A stretch of 64,000 nt of DNA. Source: Maricaulis sp048268525 (GTDB lineage: Bacteria > Pseudomonadota > Alphaproteobacteria > Caulobacterales > Maricaulaceae). The stretch lies in NCBI RefSeq assembly GCF_048268525.1, contig NZ_JBLWVH010000014.1, positions 1-64,000 on the forward strand, written 5' to 3'. Of the stretch, positions 59,818 through 64,000 are shown piece by piece (within the stretch, counting starts at the first letter, position 1; each line of letters opens with the position of its first letter). Both the position numbers and the translations under genes were made by a program. Below the pieces are notes generated by a model. That model was not told where the DNA came from. It searched no databases and was given only the letters and a program-made list of their open reading frames with translations.

Positions 59818-60303
59818 CTAGAGGGTGAGAAACGGCTTGAACACCGTCTTTAGTGGTGGTGTCTCGCCAAGAATTTGCGCTGACAGAAAATCGAGATGAG
59901 CGCGCTCATTATCGAGCGCGGCTGCATTCTCATCGGAGCGTTCGGCTTCGCGACAAAAGTGCGCGGCCTTATTTGCTCGTTTCATCAAGCTTTCGAGGTA
60001 GTCGTAAACGGCCTTGCCGAACAAGAATTCAGCGTCAACGACCTCCGATCTAAGCCGTGAAACCTCATTGTAGCTCACCCGCCCGTTTGCAACGATATCG
60101 CTAAGGAAAATACGGACAGAATTGAAGATGCGGAAACGGCGATCGTACAGGTCCATCTTGTAGCGCTTGTTGGCTAGGGCTAGTTGCCGCCTAGCAAGTA
60201 AGTAGGCCAAAATGGCTATTGTTGGTGTCAGAAGCGCGGCTAAGACTTGAACCAGCCCCGTTGTAGCGTTCGTGATCGCTTCGATGATTGTTGAATTTTC
60301 CAA
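59818..60303 (-). CDS. Orphan membrane-anchored protein beside tRNA-Pro
   Basis: A 161-residue protein with one N-terminal membrane segment (about residues 14-37) and a cytosolic helical domain (RRFRIFNSVRIFLSDIV, LRSEVVDAEFLFGKAVYDYLESL), a layout shared by many small accessory proteins. No family can be named. The start is TTG at 60303, two bases after the FAD reductase stop, with GGGGGTG upstream. The DNA is clearly more A/T-rich than its neighbours, and it lies next to a tRNA gene, so late acquisition is likely. No integrase or direct repeat is visible. Confidence 0.65.
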   Translation of the reverse strand: MENSTIIEAITNATTGLVQVLAALLTPTIAILAYLLARRQLALANKRYKMDLYDRRFRIFNSVRIFLSDIVANGRVSYNEVSRLRSEVVDAEFLFGKAVYDYLESLMKRANKAAHFCREAERSDENAAALDNERAHLDFLSAQILGETPPLKTVFKPFLTL

Positions 60304-60305
60304 GA

Positions 60306-61571
60306 CTACACCCCCGCCAGCGCCGCCTTCATCACATCCTTCATCGCCATCTCCGGATCGGCCAGCGCCGCCGGATCCGGCTTGGCGCGTTTGGCGATCA
60401 TCATCTTGGCGGCCATGAAGCTTTGCGGGTCATTGATGCAGTCCGCCGCGATGAGGATGCCACCTGCGAGGTGGAAGAAGCTGCGCGGGGTTTCGTCGCT
60501 GCCGGCGCGGATGATTGTGCTGTCGTGATCGCCGATCAGGCCGGCGGTCTGGAGTTTGAGATCATACTGGTCGGACCAGAACCAGGGCACTTCCGGCTTG
60601 GGCGCCGGTGATCCACAGATCGCGGCGGCGGCGCGTTTGGCCTGGTCGAGCGCGTTCGGAACGCTTTCAAGGCGCAGGCGTTTGTCGGCCAGCCAGTTAT
60701 GCTGTTCGGCGCAATCGCCGATGGCGAAGATGTCCGGGTCGGAGGTACGGCAGGCCTCGTCGACGAGAATGCCATTGCCGGTCTCTAGGCCATTTTCTGC
60801 GGCGAGTTCCTGATTGGGAATGACGCCAATACCCACCAGTGCGCTGTCACAGGCGATGGTTTCGCCGCTGGTCAGCTCGACCCCGGTGACGGCCTTGCCG
60901 CGCCCGAACAGGCCCGATTTGGGTTTCAGGGCGGCGACCTGGCTATCGAGGCGCACGGTGACACCACGGTCTTCGTGGGCCTGGCGATAAAAGTCCGACA
61001 TTTCCGGCACGGCGACCCGGGCCAGCAGCCGGTCCATGGCCTCGATCACGACTGGCTTCGCGCCCAGCTTCAAGGCGACCGACGCAGCTTCCAGACCGAT
61101 ATAGCCACCACCAATGATGGCGATCCGCTTGCCAGGTGCGAAATCGGCTTTCAGCGCATCGACATCGGCGATCGAGCGCAGATAGCGCACGCCGTCCAGA
61201 TCGGCGCCGGGCACGGGCAGGGTGCGCACCCGCGAGCCGGTGGCGATCACCAGCCGGGTATAGCTTTCTTCGCTGCCATCCTCGAAGCGGACGGTTTTGC
61301 CGGTGCGATCAATGGCGCTGGCGCGACTGGACAGGCGCAGTTCGACCGATTGCTCGGTCCAGGTTTCCGGCGGCTGCAGCCACAAACGGCTCTCGTCGAT
61401 CTCGCCGGACAGATAGGCCTTGGACAGCGGCGGACGCTGATAGGGCGGGTGGGGCTCGTCGCCGGCGAGGAGGATGCGGCCCTCAAAGCCATTGCGCCGA
61501 AGAGAGGCAGCGCACTGCCCCCCGGCCTGGCCCGCACCCAGAATGATCACCGTCTGTTCGGAATTGCTCAC
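60306..61571 (-). CDS. FAD-dependent NAD(P)H:ferredoxin reductase-type oxidoreductase
   Basis: A 421-residue protein of the ferredoxin-reductase/monodehydroascorbate-reductase type. Two nucleotide-binding folds are visible, IILGAGQAGGQCAASL (FAD) and IAIIGGGYIGLEAA (NAD(P)H), with PYQRPPLSKAYLSGE, IATGSRVR and the FAD-site DPDIFAIGDCAE. The C-terminal domain VPWFWSDQYDLKLQTAG is typical of partners of rubredoxin or ferredoxin oxygenases; no such partner is adjacent. The GTG start at 61571 gives MSNSEQTV, which fits the family. Confidence 0.92.
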   Translation of the reverse strand: MSNSEQTVIILGAGQAGGQCAASLRRNGFEGRILLAGDEPHPPYQRPPLSKAYLSGEIDESRLWLQPPETWTEQSVELRLSSRASAIDRTGKTVRFEDGSEESYTRLVIATGSRVRTLPVPGADLDGVRYLRSIADVDALKADFAPGKRIAIIGGGYIGLEAASVALKLGAKPVVIEAMDRLLARVAVPEMSDFYRQAHEDRGVTVRLDSQVAALKPKSGLFGRGKAVTGVELTSGETIACDSALVGIGVIPNQELAAENGLETGNGILVDEACRTSDPDIFAIGDCAEQHNWLADKRLRLESVPNALDQAKRAAAAICGSPAPKPEVPWFWSDQYDLKLQTAGLIGDHDSTIIRAGSDETPRSFFHLAGGILIAADCINDPQSFMAAKMMIAKRAKPDPAALADPEMAMKDVMKAALAGV

Positions 61572-61722
61572 CAAAGTCCCCCAAATTCGCTGCCCGGTTG
61601 CGACATGATGGCGCGTCCGTCCCAGTCCTGCGAGTGCAATATCAGCATGGAGGGGCGGCCTGGTGAAGCCCAAGCCTTGCGCCGATGTGTGGATGGGCTA
61701 CCTAGCCGGTTCGGGAGATTGC

Positions 61723-62748
61723 ATGCCGTATCATTCCAGCACCAAAAGCCGCGCCGTCTCGACCTGGCTGCTCGTCGTCGCCGCACTCGTCTGCGCCATG
61801 ATCATCATCGGCGGCACGACACGGCTGACCGATAGCGGCCTGTCGATCACCGAATGGAAGCCGATTTCCGGTGCCATTCCGCCGCTCAGCCAACAGGACT
61901 GGCAGGACGAGTTTGCGCTCTACCAGCAGACCACCGAGTTCCAGATCCAGAACTCGGCGATGACGCTGGAGGAGTTCGAATTCATTTTCTGGTGGGAGTG
62001 GGGCCATCGCCAGCTGGGCCGTCTGATCGGGCTGGTCTATTTCGTGCCCTTCGTCTTTTTCTGGCTGCGCGGCCATCTCAGCGCCCGCCTCAAGCCGCGC
62101 CTGTTCGGGCTGTTGTTGCTGGGTGGGGCGCAGGGCGCGATCGGCTGGTGGATGGTGGCGAGCGGTCTGTCTGACCGGCTCGATGTCAGCCAATATCGGC
62201 TGGCCACCCATCTGGGCATGGCCTTCGTCATCCTGGGTCTGTCTATCTGGTTTTCCCTGGAAGCCCGCTATGGGCCGCCACCGCTGCGGCGAGGGCGCCT
62301 CGCGGGCGTCACGGCGGGGCTTCTGGGCCTTGTCTTCCTGCAGATCATCCTCGGCGCATTCGTGGCCGGTCTTGATGCCGGACGCATCTACAACACCTGG
62401 CCGCTGATGAATGGTGACCTCATTCCAGAGGGCTATCTCGGCGGCATGAGTTTCTTCCCGGCGGTTTTCGAGAGCCATGCAGCCGTGCAGATGCATCATC
62501 GCTGGACCGGCTATCTCGTTGCGCTCGGCGTCTTCATCTATGCGTGGCTGATCTGGCGTGAGCCGCGCGTCTCCCTGAAACCCTTCATGCTGATCCTGCC
62601 AGCCCTGGTGATCGGCCAGATTGCGCTTGGCATTGCCGCCCTCCTGGCCGTCGTGCCGCTCTCGCTCTCCCTGGCCCACCAGGCCGGAGCGATCCTGCTC
62701 TTCATCGCCACGGTCTGGGCCGCCTGGACGGCCCGGCGGGCCGTTTAG
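61723..62748 (+). CDS. ctaA: Heme A synthase (CtaA/COX15)
   Basis: CtaA oxidises heme O to heme A for cytochrome c oxidase. The 341-residue membrane protein of the two-repeat type has about eight helices and the four conserved histidines in WGHRQLGR, ATHLGMA, QMHHRWTGY and LAHQAGA, together with GGTTRLTDSGLSITEWKPISG. The ATG at 61723 with GGGAG upstream gives the best N-terminus; a GTG at 61663 is possible. It is divergent from the FAD reductase and convergent with the CPBP protease gene. Confidence 0.95.
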   Translation: MPYHSSTKSRAVSTWLLVVAALVCAMIIIGGTTRLTDSGLSITEWKPISGAIPPLSQQDWQDEFALYQQTTEFQIQNSAMTLEEFEFIFWWEWGHRQLGRLIGLVYFVPFVFFWLRGHLSARLKPRLFGLLLLGGAQGAIGWWMVASGLSDRLDVSQYRLATHLGMAFVILGLSIWFSLEARYGPPPLRRGRLAGVTAGLLGLVFLQIILGAFVAGLDAGRIYNTWPLMNGDLIPEGYLGGMSFFPAVFESHAAVQMHHRWTGYLVALGVFIYAWLIWREPRVSLKPFMLILPALVIGQIALGIAALLAVVPLSLSLAHQAGAILLFIATVWAAWTARRAV

Positions 62749-62762
62749 CGCAGGTCTGGTCC

Positions 62763-63611
62763 CTAGAGACCGGCCTTGCGTGCGCGGCGCAGGTAAACCA
62801 CAGCAATCAGGCTCACCATGATCGGGATCATGAGCCCGTACTCATCCGTCCACATGGCGGTTGAGGCATTGTCCACCGTCAAGGGCGTGAAGATTTTCTG
62901 GATGTAGATATTGTGGGCGCCGTGAAACATGATGGCGGGCCAGAGCGAGCGGCTCTTGAAGGTGTAATAGGTCATGATGACGCTCATCGCGATGATCATC
63001 ACGGTGAAGCACGCCAGCTGAAACAGGGTGTTCCCGCCGCCATAGGCGATGATGACCGGGTAGTGCCAGACGGCCCAGATACTGCCGCTGATCAGGCATG
63101 TGGCATTGAATGAGAAGATCTTGCGCAACTCCCATACAAAGAAGCCGCGCCAGCCGATTTCCTCGCCGGCAATCGTGCCCAGCGATTTCGCGAACTGCAC
63201 AAACGCCATCAACAAGCCCATCAATGCGATCACGATAAAGGCCGGCGCGTCTGGCAGGCCGAGCTGCTGGCTCCACTCACTGATCGTTTCCGGATTACCG
63301 AAGCCTCCCAGCCCGGTCAGCCAGACAATTCCGTAGGCAATCGAGACATAGAGAACCGGAATGAGGTAGCCGGCCCAATTGGCGCCAAGGCTGCCCCATC
63401 CCCAGGGCAGGTCTGAAATCTTGCGGCCGCGGAGTTTGAGGGTCAGGAAGGCGGCCAGCGTCGGCATCATCATCAGCGTGCCGACATAGAGCGAGGTCGG
63501 CACCAGGGCGACAATGGCGTAGTGGGCCAGGGCACTCGCGACCGTCAAAATGCCGAGGAATGTCAGCAGGGTGATGATCGTTGAGCGTTTGTCGGTTTGC
63601 GCGGCGGTCAT
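62763..63611 (-). CDS. CPBP family intramembrane metalloprotease (CAAX protease)
   Basis: A 282-residue membrane protein with about eight segments and the complete CPBP/Abi catalytic set: EExxxR as E150-E151-IGW-R155, the second-motif His H183 in VWHYP and HxxxN as H230...N234 in MFHGAHN. Such proteins act on prenylated proteins, bacteriocin immunity or peptide processing; the substrate is unknown. It is divergent from a MarR gene, with nested palindromes between the two starts, so regulation by that MarR is probable. Confidence 0.9.
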   Translation of the reverse strand: MTAAQTDKRSTIITLLTFLGILTVASALAHYAIVALVPTSLYVGTLMMMPTLAAFLTLKLRGRKISDLPWGWGSLGANWAGYLIPVLYVSIAYGIVWLTGLGGFGNPETISEWSQQLGLPDAPAFIVIALMGLLMAFVQFAKSLGTIAGEEIGWRGFFVWELRKIFSFNATCLISGSIWAVWHYPVIIAYGGGNTLFQLACFTVMIIAMSVIMTYYTFKSRSLWPAIMFHGAHNIYIQKIFTPLTVDNASTAMWTDEYGLMIPIMVSLIAVVYLRRARKAGL

Positions 63612-63651
63612 GATGTGTGGCTTTCCTTTACGGGTTGGACCAACGAGTGTA

Positions 63652-63687
63652 TTTTATACACTTAATTGTACAATTGATTGTATAAAA
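63652..63687. promoter_or_regulatory. Nested palindromes between CPBP and MarR genes
   Basis: ttttataca (63652-63660) and tgtataaaa (63679-63687) are perfect inverted arms. Between them lies a 10-base palindrome attgtacaat (63665-63674). The set lies in the 84-base gap between divergent starts and ends 9 bases before the MarR ATG, so it is probably the operator for both genes. Confidence 0.75.
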
Positions 63688-63695
63688 GGCAAGTC

Positions 63696-64000
63696 ATGCG
63701 CGACAGCAACATCATGGATACCCACCGGCTGAGCCGGGCTTTCGTTTCGAACAAGCTGCTGCGGCTGGTCGAAACCATTGCCGACCAGGGCGAGGTATTG
63801 CTGACGGCGGCCGGCATCGTCATTCCGCCGCGCGCCATTTCGACCGTGCTGATGATCGGTGAGGTGCCGGACGTGACAGCCGCCGATATCGCCACATCGC
63901 TGGACCAACCGCACCAGGTGGCGACGCAACGCGTGGCGCTCCTCATCAAGCTCGGCCTCGTCTCGAAACGGCCGCACTCAACCGACAGCCGTCGCAAGGT
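63696..64000 (+). CDS. MarR-family regulator, partial at window end
   Basis: The frame begins MRDSNIMDTHRLSRAFVS and runs open to base 64000, giving 101 residues of an incomplete gene. It contains a MarR winged helix, with the recognition region DIATSLDQPHQVATQRVALL and LIKLGLVSKRPHSTDSRRK at the edge (the wing). An aagg site precedes the ATG. It diverges from the CPBP protease gene and very likely binds the palindromes between them. The C-terminal dimerisation part is outside the window. Confidence 0.88.
   Translation, partial: MRDSNIMDTHRLSRAFVSNKLLRLVETIADQGEVLLTAAGIVIPPRAISTVLMIGEVPDVTAADIATSLDQPHQVATQRVALLIKLGLVSKRPHSTDSRRK

Noticed and set aside
59582..60310. Attachment-site duplication around tRNA-Pro
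   Set aside because: No second copy of the tRNA 3' end was seen on either side of the adjacent gene, and no integrase is present.

Overview
This 64 kb window looks like a chromosomal segment of a high-GC alphaproteobacterium of the Caulobacterales/Maricaulales (Hyphomonadaceae-like) group. The evidence is: an ALA synthase-type hemA, a MucR/Ros regulator, an LdtR-like MarR protein, a Mg-type HemB, a ubiquinol-cytochrome c chaperone, a K+-independent H+-pyrophosphatase, and gene orders typical of this class (rpoZ-rsh-pyrE-pdxJ-acpS-rnc-era-recO; nrdR-rib-nusB-thiL; plsX-fabH-ihfA-merR-tRNA-Pro). The species assignment is an inference from gene content only. Almost all of the window is ordinary core chromosome; no prophage, insertion sequence, CRISPR array or large island is visible.

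Layout. 0.3-7 kb: slt diverges from dapA-smpB; a GlxA-type regulator diverges from a 68-residue YHS-like protein; a family-5 uracil-DNA glycosylase and a NYN-domain protein form a translationally coupled pair divergent from folK. 7-18.4 kb: a long plus-strand housekeeping run (rpoZ to recO, a small orphan gene, parC, lemA, a membrane M48 protease). 18.5-27.2 kb: an unusual exported lipoprotein, then a seven-gene minus-strand run (SLC13 carrier, bpt, a TakP-type TRAP transporter, a PerM/AI-2E permease, a small membrane protein). 27.4-35.4 kb: an ArsR/AHSA1 pair with a clear operator, motB, a flavin reductase, a penicillin-acylase-family hydrolase, a beta-hydroxyacid dehydrogenase, a TRIC-type channel and a trans-sulfuration-family PLP enzyme. 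35.4-35.8 kb: a non-coding stretch with two palindromic repeat structures.

36-44.5 kb: hemB, then a valine-catabolism set (isobutyryl-CoA dehydrogenase, 3-hydroxyisobutyryl-CoA hydrolase, mmsB) that is split by a vapBC-type toxin-antitoxin module with its own promoter and operator; then an LdtR-like regulator, hemA, a DUF6898 protein and a MucR protein that has lost its two zinc-binding histidines. 44.8-53.6 kb: glyA, nrdR, a riboflavin operon, nusB, thiL, an exported protein and hppA with a strong terminator. In the riboflavin operon RibD consists of the reductase domain only, and the RibA-like half of RibBX lacks its zinc cysteines, so two pathway steps must be encoded elsewhere. 54-64 kb: a serine-hydrolase lipoprotein, bamE, a cytochrome bc1 chaperone, plsX-fabH-ihfA-merR, tRNA-Pro(GGG), a TTG-started orphan membrane protein, an FAD reductase, ctaA, and a CPBP protease divergent from a MarR gene that runs off the window end, with nested palindromes between them.

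The strongest leads are the split riboflavin pathway, the toxin-antitoxin module inside the valine operon, the inverted repeat pair at 35.6-35.8 kb, the UDG/NYN couple, the YHS-like miniprotein and the CPBP/MarR pair. No complete, clearly unprecedented multigene system was found.
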